In this document: positions 25,582-33,543 of the stretch, piece after piece
Layout of the letters: each line of letters begins with the position of its first letter
Position numbering within the stretch: the first letter of the stretch is position 1
Source: CBDCFL01 sp965216135
Lineage (GTDB): Bacteria > Pseudomonadota > Alphaproteobacteria > Rhodobacterales > Rhodobacteraceae
Direction of reading: 5' to 3'
Assembly (NCBI GenBank): GCA_965216135.1
Contig: CBDCFL010000016.1
Coordinates: forward strand, 1 to 64,000
Length of the DNA stretch: 64,000 nt
Made by a program: the position numbers and the translations under genes
The notes under the pieces: generated by a model
Database searches by the model: none
Told to the model about the DNA's origin: nothing
What the model saw: the letters and a program-made list of their open reading frames with translations, nothing else

Positions 25582-25997
25582 CAGCGTGCCTCATCCTGGG
25601 TTTTCCAGGCTTGCGACCACATTTCGTGGTGCGGGAGATTTGGTGTTAAGGTGTAATAATTGCCCTTTTCGTGGGTAAAGACTTCCTCGACCAGCTTCAA
25701 ACCCGTTGGCGCGTCCAGTGATCCTGCCGCGACCGCGATGTAGGATTTGCTGTCGTGCTGATAGAACAGGCTGGCACCGCAACGGTCGCAAAATCCGCGT
25801 TTGGCCACGTCAGACGAGCGGAACCATGTCAGCCCTTCGTCGTGGGTAATCTCCAGCGCCTCTGCCGGGACCGCCGTTGCCGCCCAGAAATGGCCGCTGG
25901 TGCGGCGACAGGTTTCACAGTGACAAGAGATTATGTCGCGCCACGGGCCCGCGGACTGATATTTCACTGATCCACACTCACATCTGCCTGTTTTCAT
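25581..25997 (-). CDS. GFA-family zinc protein, second
   Basis: 138 residues: MKTGRCECGSVKYQS, SCHCETCRRTSGHFWA and FCDRCGASLFYQ carry the zinc-binding cysteines. A longer in-frame start exists, but ATG 25997 puts the first CxC motif where the family has it and leaves 13 bp from the regulator gene. Its mid region (DEGLTWFRSSDVAKRGFC) nearly repeats that of the other GFA protein (DEGLTWFRSSDWAKRGFC), so the pair are paralogues in one operon. Confidence 0.88.
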   Translation of the reverse strand: MKTGRCECGSVKYQSAGPWRDIISCHCETCRRTSGHFWAATAVPAEALEITHDEGLTWFRSSDVAKRGFCDRCGASLFYQHDSKSYIAVAAGSLDAPTGLKLVEEVFTHEKGNYYTLTPNLPHHEMWSQAWKTQDEAR

Positions 25998-26010
25998 GGC
26001 CAATATCCCA

Positions 26011-26556
26011 TCAATAGATCGGCGGGGAAATGACCCAGACCGCCTCGGCGGCGCGCGCATATGGGTTGGCCCACCGCAGGGAACTGTCGCGTACCCGGAA
26101 ACTGTCGCCTTCGGCCACGGTGAATTTCCGGCCCTCGATCCAGATATCCAGCTTGCCCGCGATCATATAGGCCAGCTCCTGGGTCGGGCGGGTCACTTCT
26201 TCGTTGATATTTGACCCGGGCGCAAATCGTGAATGCACCACCTCGAAATCATCGGTCAGATCGGGCGACAGCAGCCCTTCGACCAGCCCTTCGGCGCGTG
26301 GAGCGATCGCGCGGCGGGTGTTGCGGCGCACCACCAGACCGCGTTCGGCTTTGGGGGCGTTGCCCGCAAGGATTGACAGCGGCACGTCCAGAACATCAGC
26401 GATACGGTCCCACTCATTGCCATCGGGCCGCGAAATATCGCGCTCGACCTGGCTGAGCCAGCCGACCGAACGCTCCAGCTTGTCGGCCAGAACCTCAAGC
26501 GTCAGACCGCGCGATTTGCGCAAGGCCCTAAGATCGGCTCCGAGCGATGCAGACAT
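26011..26556 (-). CDS. XRE-family regulator with C-terminal cupin
   Basis: 181 residues. The HTH_3 domain (about 5-62: LRALRKSRGLTLEVLADKLE, SVGWLSQVERDISRPDG) is joined to a cupin_2 domain (about 105-175: FAPGSNINEEVTRPTQELAY, IAGKLDIWIEGRKFTVAEGD). This is the PuuR-like class, in which the cupin senses a small metabolite. It is the first gene of a tight operon with GFA, LysE, GFA, demethylase and cupin, and probably controls it and itself. The two inverted repeats just upstream are its likely operators. The ligand is unknown; an N-methyl amino acid is the natural guess. Confidence 0.88.
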   Translation of the reverse strand: MSASLGADLRALRKSRGLTLEVLADKLERSVGWLSQVERDISRPDGNEWDRIADVLDVPLSILAGNAPKAERGLVVRRNTRRAIAPRAEGLVEGLLSPDLTDDFEVVHSRFAPGSNINEEVTRPTQELAYMIAGKLDIWIEGRKFTVAEGDSFRVRDSSLRWANPYARAAEAVWVISPPIY

Positions 26557-26565
26557 GTCATCTCC

Positions 26566-26627
26566 GATGAAAAAACTTGAGAAAATTTCATCACCAATTT
26601 CGTGAAAAAATCAAGCATTATTTCACG
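26566..26627. promoter_or_regulatory. Tandem operators TGAAA-N13-TTTCA
   Basis: Two inverted repeats with the same geometry lie upstream of the XRE-cupin gene: GATGAAA-N13-TTTCATC (26566-26592) and CGTGAAA-N13-TTTCACG (26601-26627). Both have 7-bp arms and a 13-bp spacer, and their centres are 35 bp apart. The stretch is AT-rich compared with its surroundings and overlaps the expected promoter. Confidence 0.65.
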
Positions 26628-26683
26628 CATCGGCCTTTCCTGGTGAAAATACTCGCGCCGCAGGTAGCCGCGCTTGCGCGGCT

Positions 26684-27126
26684 TTAGAAATCCAGCCGCA
26701 TGCGGGTTCCCGGCCCGCCCTCGGCCTGCATCGGGCCGAAATCGACGAACCCCGTTGCGCGATAAAACGCCTCCGCATGGGGGTTGCGATCCACATACAG
26801 ACTGGTCCCGCCGCGCGTACGCACCGCTTCGGCCGCGTGATCCAGCAAGGCCCGCCCGATCCCGCGCCGCATGGCGGTCGGCTCAACGAACAGCCCCTCC
26901 AGATCCCACTACCATTGGACTGTTGCACAGAGGCAAAGCCGACCAACTGCCCAATTTCTTCGGCCATGAATACCTGGCCCGCCGTGATAAGATCCGCAGG
27001 CACGCGCACCTTATCCTTGTTTTCGCTTAAGAAATCCCGGTCGCTTACGTTCGCCCAGCTCGCCCGCCACATCAGCGCGTTCAATCCGGTCAGATCGCCC
27101 TGGCGGGCGTTACGGATCGCGATCAT
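26684..27126 (-). pseudogene. GNAT-family N-acetyltransferase, frameshifted
   Basis: The 5' frame (MIAIRNARQGDLTGLNALMW ... FMAEEIGQLVGFASV) is the N-terminal half of a GNAT fold. Near 26905 the frame breaks. The adjacent frame continues DLEGLFVEPTAMRRGIGRAL (acetyl-CoA-binding motif A, RRGIGRALL), then SLYVDRNPHAEAFYRATGFV and the usual GNAT end. A single-base indel in the glycine-rich turn (about 26903-26912) explains it. It overlaps the pta stop by 4 bp, so it was the last gene of the xsc-pta operon. Confidence 0.8.
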
Positions 27127-28106
27127 GCCTGAGCCTGTACCACCGTCACCGCGATCATCGCCACAACGTCTTCGGCGGTGCAGCCGCGTGACAGGTCGTT
27201 GGCCGGTCTGGCCAGGCCTTGCAAAACCGGACCGATTGCCGTGGCCCCGCCGATCCTCTGGGCGATCTTGTAGCCGAGATTGCCCGCATCGAGATTGGGA
27301 AAGATGAACACGTTCGCCTGACCGGCGACGTCCGATCCCGGCGCTTTTGAGGTGCCGATGGCGGGCACGAAGGCGGCGTCAAACTGCAGCTCTCCGTCAA
27401 CGGCCAAACCGGGCACGGCGGCGCGCGTCAGCTCGGTGGCCTCGCGCATTTTTGCGACCATTGGGTGCCTTGCCGATCCCATGGTTGAAAAAGACAGAAT
27501 CGCCACTTTTGGCGGCTCGCCGATCAGCGTTTGAAAAGACGCCGCCGAAGCCGCGGCGATGCCGGCAAGATCAGTTGCGTCAGGCTCCACCACCAGCCCG
27601 CAATCGGCAAAGATCACCGGCTTGCCCGCCGGATCGCGCAATATCATCAGAAAAAAGCTACTGACCAGCGCCGCATCGGGTGCTTTGCCGATCACCTGCA
27701 ATGCAGCCCGCACCACATCGGGCGTCGTGTTGACAGCGCCGCCAACGGTTCCGTCCGCTTGGTCCAGGTGCACCATCATTGCCGCAAAAACGAGCGGCTC
27801 GCGGACAAACCGTGCAGCCTGATCCGGCGTCACGCCTTTGTGTTTTCGCGCCTGATGAAAGGCGTCGGCAAATTCAGCGTTGCGATCAGATGTTTCGGGA
27901 TCGTGTGTGGCAATGCCAGCCCCGCCGCCCGCATCGCCCAGCGCTGTGCGCACCTGCGCATCCGGGCCGACCAGAGTTACGTCGGCAATGCCAAGCGCGG
28001 TGGCACTGACCGCGGCGGCGGCGATGCGCGGATCCGCGCCCTCGCTCAAGACAATTCGGGCGGGCCGCGTCTGGGCCCGCCTGATAATGTCACCGAGTGG
28101 ATCCAA
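27123..28106 (-). CDS. pta: Phosphate acetyltransferase
   Basis: 327 residues, the short form without the N-terminal regulatory domains. Landmarks: RIVLSEGADPRIAAAA, GGAVNTTPDVVRAALQVIG, ILSFSTMGSARHPMVAKM, DGELQFDAAFVPAIGTSKAP and NVFIFPNLDAGNLGYKIAQR. It converts acetyl phosphate and CoA to acetyl-CoA (EC 2.3.1.8). It sits 15 bp downstream of xsc, whose product is acetyl phosphate, so it completes taurine carbon assimilation. Confidence 0.94.
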   Translation of the reverse strand: MDPLGDIIRRAQTRPARIVLSEGADPRIAAAAVSATALGIADVTLVGPDAQVRTALGDAGGGAGIATHDPETSDRNAEFADAFHQARKHKGVTPDQAARFVREPLVFAAMMVHLDQADGTVGGAVNTTPDVVRAALQVIGKAPDAALVSSFFLMILRDPAGKPVIFADCGLVVEPDATDLAGIAAASAASFQTLIGEPPKVAILSFSTMGSARHPMVAKMREATELTRAAVPGLAVDGELQFDAAFVPAIGTSKAPGSDVAGQANVFIFPNLDAGNLGYKIAQRIGGATAIGPVLQGLARPANDLSRGCTAEDVVAMIAVTVVQAQA

Positions 28107-28121
28107 CCGATCCTCCTTCGT

Positions 28122-29897
28122 TTACGCGCCGTGTTGCGGGCGCATGTCGGCGGCGTCGATGCCGGCCACGGCGACCGGCGTTTTCATCGCGTCGCGGCGG
28201 AACGGATCGCCCAGTTCCTGGTTGATCATCGCCTCGATCAGTGTGGTCTTGCCGGCCTTTTGATCTTTGATTGCCTGATCGAGCGCGGCGGTCAACTCGT
28301 CCATCGTGCGCGCGACAACGCCCTGCAGGCCGCAGGCCTTGGCGATACCGGCATAGGAGACTTGCTCGTCCAGTTCGGTGCCGACGAAATTGTCGTCGAA
28401 CCACAGCGTCGAGTTGCGTTTTTCCGCACCCCATTGGTAATTGCGAAACACGATCTGGGTGATCGCCGGCCATTCGCCGCGGCCAATGGCGGTGAGTTCA
28501 GTCACCGCGATGCCGAAAGCGCCGTCGCCGGAAAATCCAACCACCGGGGTGTCCGGGCAGGCGATCTTGGCCCCGACCACGGCGGGCATTCCGTAGCCGC
28601 AGGGGCCAAAGAGACCGGGGGCGAGGTATTTTCGGCCGTTCTCGAACGACGGATAGGCGTTACCGATGGCGCAGTTGTTGCCGATGTCCGACGAAATGAT
28701 CGCCTCTTTCGGCAGGGCGGCCTGAATCGCGCGCCAGGCCATGCGGGGGCTCATCCAGTCCGGCTTGGCGGCACGGGCACGCTCGTTCCAGGTGGTGCCG
28801 GGGTCGTCGTTTTCGTGGTCCAGCGACGTCAGTTCCTGGGCCCAGGCCGATTTGGTTTTGGCAATGGTTGCTTTACGGTCGGCGCGGCCCGCATCACCGG
28901 CACTGTCGTTGAGCCCGGTCAGAATGCCCTCGGCCACCTTCTTGGCGTCGCCGACGATGGCCACGTCGACCTTTTTGGTCAGGCCAATGCGGTCGGGGTT
29001 CATATCGACCTGAATGATTTTCGCGTTCTTCGGCCAGTAGTCGATACCATAGCCGGGCAGGGTGGAAAACGGGTTGAGGCGGGTGCCAAGGGCGAGGACG
29101 ACATCGGCCTTGGAGATCAGCTCCATCCCCGCTTTGGAGCCGTTGTAGCCCAAGGGGCCAGCGAACAGCGGATGCGAGCCGGGGAAAGCGTCGTTGTGCT
29201 GATAGCCGACGCAGACGGGAGCATCCAGGCGCTCGGCCAAAGCGGCAGAGGCGGGGATGGCACCGGCCAGAACCACGCCAGCGCCGTTCAGGATTACCGG
29301 GAATTTGGCGTCGGACAAGAGTTTGGCGGCGTCGGCGACCGCCGCAGCACCACCGGCGGGTATTTCAAGGTCGATGATCGTCGGCAGGTCGATGTCGATC
29401 ACCTGCGTCCAGTAGTCGCGGGGGATGTTGATCTGGGCCGGCGCCGAGGCGCGCCGGGCGTTGATGATCACACGGTTCAAAACCTCGGCGATGCGCGAAG
29501 GATCTCGGACCTCTTCCTGATAGGCTACGCAATCGGCGAACATGCGCATCTGTTCCATTTCCTGAAAACCACCCTGACCGATGGTCTTGTTGGCCGCCTG
29601 CGGGGTGACCAAGAGGCACGGGGTGTGGTTCCAATACGCGGTTTTGACAGCGGTGACGAAATTGGTGATGCCGGGGCCGTTCTGGGCGATCATCATGCTC
29701 ATCTTGCCCGAAGCACGGGTAAAGCCATCAGCCATCATCCCGCCCGAGCCTTCATGGGCGCAATCCCAGAAGGTGATCCCGGCTTTGCTGAAAATATCCG
29801 AGATCGGCATCATCGCCGAGCCGATAATGCCAAAAGCGTGTTCAATTCCATGCATTTGCAGGGTTTTGACGAAGGCCTCTTCGGTCGTCATTTTCAT
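28122..29897 (-). CDS. xsc: Sulfoacetaldehyde acetyltransferase
   Basis: 591 residues, a thiamine-diphosphate enzyme (EC 2.3.3.15). Xsc cleaves sulfoacetaldehyde with phosphate into acetyl phosphate and sulfite, the desulfonation step of taurine and isethionate breakdown. The N-terminal Pyr domain has AFGIIGSAMMPISDIF and HEGSGGMMADGFTRASGKMS (cofactor Glu); the central domain follows; the C-terminal PP domain has the ThDP motif VGFSGDGAFGIAVTELTAIG and NYQWGAEKRNSTLWFDDNFVG, the latter typical of Xsc. Start ATG 29897 encodes MKMTTEEAFVKTLQMHGIEH. It lies downstream of tauR on the same strand with a 109-bp gap that may contain its promoter. Confidence 0.96.
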   Translation of the reverse strand: MKMTTEEAFVKTLQMHGIEHAFGIIGSAMMPISDIFSKAGITFWDCAHEGSGGMMADGFTRASGKMSMMIAQNGPGITNFVTAVKTAYWNHTPCLLVTPQAANKTIGQGGFQEMEQMRMFADCVAYQEEVRDPSRIAEVLNRVIINARRASAPAQINIPRDYWTQVIDIDLPTIIDLEIPAGGAAAVADAAKLLSDAKFPVILNGAGVVLAGAIPASAALAERLDAPVCVGYQHNDAFPGSHPLFAGPLGYNGSKAGMELISKADVVLALGTRLNPFSTLPGYGIDYWPKNAKIIQVDMNPDRIGLTKKVDVAIVGDAKKVAEGILTGLNDSAGDAGRADRKATIAKTKSAWAQELTSLDHENDDPGTTWNERARAAKPDWMSPRMAWRAIQAALPKEAIISSDIGNNCAIGNAYPSFENGRKYLAPGLFGPCGYGMPAVVGAKIACPDTPVVGFSGDGAFGIAVTELTAIGRGEWPAITQIVFRNYQWGAEKRNSTLWFDDNFVGTELDEQVSYAGIAKACGLQGVVARTMDELTAALDQAIKDQKAGKTTLIEAMINQELGDPFRRDAMKTPVAVAGIDAADMRPQHGA

Positions 29898-30006
29898 GCG
29901 TCACTCTCCAGGATTTTAGCGGGCAGCACCCATTTCATTTGCGGTATTACTCTGATCGGCGCAAGCCCCGTTAGGGCCAGAATCGGCGTGGGAATAGGGC
30001 CAATGG

Positions 30007-31461
30007 TCATAGTTCCGCCGCCAGCAGCGCGATCCCCTCGCCGATGCGTTTGGCGGGTATCGACGAATAGGCCAGCCGGTAAAACCGGCACTCGTCGCGG
30101 GCGGGATCAAAGAACGACCGGCCCGGCTCGATCACCACATCGCGCTGGCGCAATTGCTTGGCCAGTTGGGTGGTGTCGACGCCCTTGGGCGCGCGCATCC
30201 AGAAGCTGGAGCCGCCATTTGAGACCGGTCCGACCGGCTCAAGGCCGTTTTCGGCCAGCGCCTCAGCCATCACGCGGCGACGCTCGGCATAAGCGCGGCC
30301 CATGCGGGCGACCTGGCTGTCGTAATGGCCGAGCGACAGAAAATAGGCGGCGGTGCGCTGGATATGGCCCGGTGGATGGCGCAACACGGTGGCGCGCAGA
30401 ACGCGGGCCCGGCCGATGAATTTATCCGACGCGACCAGGTAGCCGAGCCGCAGGCCGGGGAACAATGACTTGGAGAACGAGCCGATATAGATGACACGGC
30501 CGTCGCGATCCAATGATTTGAGCGCGGGCGAGGGCGCACGGGCAAACGACATTTCAAATTCGTAATCGTCTTCGACGATCAGAAAATCCTCAGCCCCCGC
30601 GCGGCGCAGCAATTCGGTTCGCCGCTCAAGCGGCATGGTCGCGTTCGTCGGGGCGTGGTGGCTTGGGGTGGTAAAGACCACATCAATTCCACGGCTTAGC
30701 TGGTCCACCGGCAGACCGAAATCATCGACATCCAACAGCTGCGTGCGGCACTGAGCCTGAGTCAGGATCTGGCGCAGGCCCGGATAGCCGGGGTTTTCCA
30801 TCACCGCGGTGCGGGTCGGGCTGAGCAGCAATTGCGCAGCCAGCCAAAGTGCGTTTTGGCCCCCGAGTGTCAGCAAGACCTGATCGGGGCGCGCAGCGAT
30901 GCCGCGCCGGGGCAGGATGTGGCGCAGGATAAATTCGATCAGTTCGGGATCGTCGCTTTGGTAGTAATCCGCTGTTAATGCGGCGAAATCGCGCTGGCCG
31001 AGTGCTCTTAATGCGCAAAGCCGCCAGTTCTGGTGATCGAACAGGCTGGCGTCGGCCTGGCCATAGATGAAGGGATAGCGGTATTTGCGCCAGTCCGCAG
31101 GGCGGGCCGGACCGCTGAGCCCGGTCGCAACTTGGGGCAGCACGGAAGCCCAGTTGACCGTGTCGCGCATTTTTTCGGGGTCACCCGGTGCCATCGGCGG
31201 GCGCGGTGCAGTGTCTGAAACGAAATATCCGGATCGGTCGAAAGATGTAAAATAATCATTTGAAACCAACTCAGTATAGGCAAGTGTCACAGTGATCCGA
31301 CTGACGCCCAGATGCGCGGCGAGCCGCCGGCTGGACGGAACGCGTTCGCCCGGACGCAGGTGCCCGGACAAAATGCCTTCGATCATCATTTTCTGGATCT
31401 GATGTTGCAGCGTGTCGGAACTTTGCGGTGCCAGGTAAAACGTGTGTTCAGAAACCGGCAT
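30007..31461 (-). CDS. tauR: MocR-type transcriptional regulator of taurine use
   Basis: 484 residues. An N-terminal GntR winged helix (about 15-80: GHLRPGERVPSSRRLAAHLG, SRITVTLAYTELVSNDYF) is joined to a fold-type-I aminotransferase domain (LTLGGQNALWLAAQLLLSPT, EDDYEFEM and GSFSKSLFPGLRLGYLV, the last with the PLP lysine). This is the MocR/PdxR/TauR class. Being next to xsc-pta and a tpa remnant makes TauR, the taurine activator of Rhodobacter, the best call. CTGGACTGA, similar to the reported TauR half site, lies just upstream at about 31482-31490 but is a single weak match. Confidence 0.85.
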   Translation of the reverse strand: MPVSEHTFYLAPQSSDTLQHQIQKMMIEGILSGHLRPGERVPSSRRLAAHLGVSRITVTLAYTELVSNDYFTSFDRSGYFVSDTAPRPPMAPGDPEKMRDTVNWASVLPQVATGLSGPARPADWRKYRYPFIYGQADASLFDHQNWRLCALRALGQRDFAALTADYYQSDDPELIEFILRHILPRRGIAARPDQVLLTLGGQNALWLAAQLLLSPTRTAVMENPGYPGLRQILTQAQCRTQLLDVDDFGLPVDQLSRGIDVVFTTPSHHAPTNATMPLERRTELLRRAGAEDFLIVEDDYEFEMSFARAPSPALKSLDRDGRVIYIGSFSKSLFPGLRLGYLVASDKFIGRARVLRATVLRHPPGHIQRTAAYFLSLGHYDSQVARMGRAYAERRRVMAEALAENGLEPVGPVSNGGSSFWMRAPKGVDTTQLAKQLRQRDVVIEPGRSFFDPARDECRFYRLAYSSIPAKRIGEGIALLAAEL

Positions 31462-31620
31462 CTGGCCTTATCTCGCGTGCGACTCTGGACTGATCATCGC
31501 AGGTGGGGCCGGGCTGCGCAACACGGAGGTATTCCTGGGGTGTTTTCAGTGTGCACAGCGCGTGCAGCATCCTGTGCACCTTGCGTGCATACGATTAGGC
31601 GGTGTTGCCGTTGTACGTTG

Positions 31621-31825
31621 GCCCGGAACAAGGCGCGAAGCGCCGCCGTGCAGCGCCCGACCGCCCCGTCATGCCAGAGGCGAGCCAACGCTAAGTGGCG
31701 CACCTTTGGTGCGACGGGCGGGCGCTTCGTTACCGCATGCACACCCGAATGAACGTAACATGTGGCGGCCCCGTAAAGTGAAGACCTTATCTGTTGAGGC
31801 GCCCGCCCGCGATCGGGCGCTGCCC
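31621..31825 (-). repeat. Dispersed GC-rich repeat, full copy c
   Basis: The longest copy, 205 bp, read on the minus strand. It has a 5' hairpin module (GGGCAGCGCCCGATCGCGGG), then a less structured core with CACTTTACGG and TTCGGGTGTGCA, then the 3' hairpin module ending GCCTTGTTCCGGGC. It accounts for most of the 376-bp gap between tauR and the tpa remnant; nothing else is seen in that gap. Confidence 0.75.
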
Positions 31826-31837
31826 TTTGTCCCGACC

Positions 31838-32018
31838 CTAGCTGAACACCTTGGTCAGCGCCTTGTCGACCGCACCCGTGATGGCGTCGATGTCATCGGG
31901 CGTGGCGATCAGGGCGGGGCTGAAGCACAACGTGTTGTTGAAACCGGGAACCGAGCGGTTGGTGGCCCCGATGATCACCCCTGCGCCGCGCAGGTTTAAG
32001 TCAATGACGGCTTGGCGG
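31838..32018 (-). pseudogene. Taurine:pyruvate aminotransferase, truncated 3' copy
   Basis: The last 60 codons match the end of the intact tpa at 39065: GVIIGATNRSVPGFNNTLCF, SPALIATPDDIDAI and AVDKALTKVFS. The upstream codons (AVIDLNLRGA) differ from the intact gene (AVVADCGVQ), then IS30 copy 2 cuts it off. It lies on the same strand as tauR, so it marks where a tpa-like gene stood beside tauR before rearrangement. Confidence 0.85.
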
Positions 32019-33245
32019 GGCGGGCTCAACTGATCGACGCAACACACTCGGCAAATTTCTCTGCTGGCGTTTGGTATTGCAAGGTCTTGCGAGGCCTTTC
32101 GTTCAACTGACGTGCGATCGCGCTGAGCTTTGCTTGAGAATGAACGGATAAATCAGTTCCCCTTGGCAGATATTGCCGGAGAAGCCGGTTGGTGTTTTCG
32201 TTCGAACCGCGTTGCCACGGGGAGTGTGGGTCGCAAAAGTAGACGTCGATATCGGTCGCTATGGTCAGGCGCGGGTGATCTGCCAGCTCTTTGCCGCGAT
32301 CCCATGTCAGGGACTTGTAGAGTTCGCGTGGCAATCTCTGTGCCGATTTGATTAGCCCAGAGATGACGCTTTCGGTGTCCTTGTTGGCGACTTTGACCAG
32401 CATCACATACCGCGAATGGCGTTCCACTAGGGTCGCTATATAACTGTTCTTCGACCCTCCGATCAGATCGCCTTCCCAATGCCCTGGCACCGCTCTGTCT
32501 TCCACGGACGCGGGTCTTTGACTGATCGATACGGCGTTTTTGATCTGCCCCAAACCGTTGCGCTTGAGGCTTGCATGCTTGGAGCGCCGGACAGTGCGTT
32601 TGGCGCGCAGATGCTCCAGCAACTCCTTCTTCAGTACGCCGCGCGCCTGTATATAAAGGCTTCTGTATATCGTTTCGTGCGACACTTGTTTCTGCGCTTT
32701 TTTCGGGAACGTACGCTTGAGCCAGCCCGCAATCTGCTCGGGTGACCACTTGCGCCGAAGCTTTGCCGATACTGCTTGGGCCAAAGCTGGGTGGCAAGCC
32801 AGCTTGCATGTCTTGGGGCGCAATGCGCGATCCCATGCTGCCTGATCAGAGGTCGTCGCGCGATAGTTAGCAGATCCGCCATTCCGTCGAACCTCGCGGC
32901 TGATGGTTGAGGGCGCGCGTCCTAATTGGTGGGCGATCACGCGAAGTGATCGTTTGATGCTAAGCCCGCGCGAAATCTCCTCGCGCTCAGAAAGGCTCAG
33001 GGCGCGGCTACCACGTCTGCGACCTGGCGGGCGGATGCCGCCTGTCGGCGAGATAACGGAAAAGACCGAGGATGATTGCCGGTCAAACACCCGCCCAATC
33101 GAACTCATCGACTCTCCGCGCTGCCAACGATCCCAAATCTCAGCCCGCTGCGTGGCCGAATAGTAAATGCGACGACGATACTTCATGCTCAACACTCCAT
33201 CTCTTCCTAAAGATTAAAGTGTTGCGTCCACCCGTTGAGGCCACC
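32019..33245 (-). mobile_element. IS30-family element, copy 2
   Basis: 1227 bp with the same ends as copy 1 (GGCGGGCTCAACTGATCGAC; the right end reversed begins GGTGGCCTCAACGGG). It truncates the tpa remnant. The flanks (GACGGCTTGG on the left, CAAAGCTGTC on the right) are roughly mirror images, matching the preference of IS30 for palindromic targets. Confidence 0.9.
32026..33195 (-). CDS. IS30-family transposase
   Basis: 389 residues, intact. N-terminal HTH (RRIYYSATQRAEIWDRWQRG and SLSEREEISRGLSIKRSLRV, IS30 signature AHQLGRAPSTISREV). DDE core: PGHWEGDLIGGSKNS (first Asp), SLTWDRGKELADH (second Asp), PWQRGSNENTNRLLRQYLP (the Glu). At the point where copy 1 is frameshifted it reads NSYIATLVERHSRY. 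Identical at protein level to the copy at 37801. Confidence 0.95.
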   Translation of the reverse strand: MLSMKYRRRIYYSATQRAEIWDRWQRGESMSSIGRVFDRQSSSVFSVISPTGGIRPPGRRRGSRALSLSEREEISRGLSIKRSLRVIAHQLGRAPSTISREVRRNGGSANYRATTSDQAAWDRALRPKTCKLACHPALAQAVSAKLRRKWSPEQIAGWLKRTFPKKAQKQVSHETIYRSLYIQARGVLKKELLEHLRAKRTVRRSKHASLKRNGLGQIKNAVSISQRPASVEDRAVPGHWEGDLIGGSKNSYIATLVERHSRYVMLVKVANKDTESVISGLIKSAQRLPRELYKSLTWDRGKELADHPRLTIATDIDVYFCDPHSPWQRGSNENTNRLLRQYLPRGTDLSVHSQAKLSAIARQLNERPRKTLQYQTPAEKFAECVASIS

Positions 33246-33433
33246 GGACAAAGCTGTCGTTCGTCGTATTTCCGGGTAAAATACCAACTGCTATTTACCG
33301 TCATGCCTTTTAGACTTGCGGGTCTGCGATCAGTAGCGCCAGCGACCATGCACGCGATACTCTCGAAAGTTGAGATGCCACTCTGTCGTGCGATAGAATA
33401 ATGTTGGATCAACCTAGAGCTATGACCATATTT
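33246..33433. other. Unassigned spacer between IS30 copy 2 and IS1182
   Basis: 188 bp with no gene that I can support. Its base composition is lower in GC than the window average. It was probably part of the upstream region of the membrane hydroxylase gene at 36643, because IS1182 separates it from that gene. Confidence 0.4.
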
Positions 33434-33543
33434 GACGGGGCGGTAAAAAGTTGTTGGCCGATGGCGTGCTTGTACAGGTCTTTGCGGTTCGGTGAAGAAT
33501 ATTTGCCTGTCTCCGCGTTGCTGGTGGATAAAACCTGATATTA

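Noticed and set aside
27531..30419. 962-codon open frame on the plus strand
   Set aside because: It lies antisense to pta, xsc and the gap before tauR, which are firmly identified. High-GC coding produces long mirror frames, and its translation has no recognisable domain.
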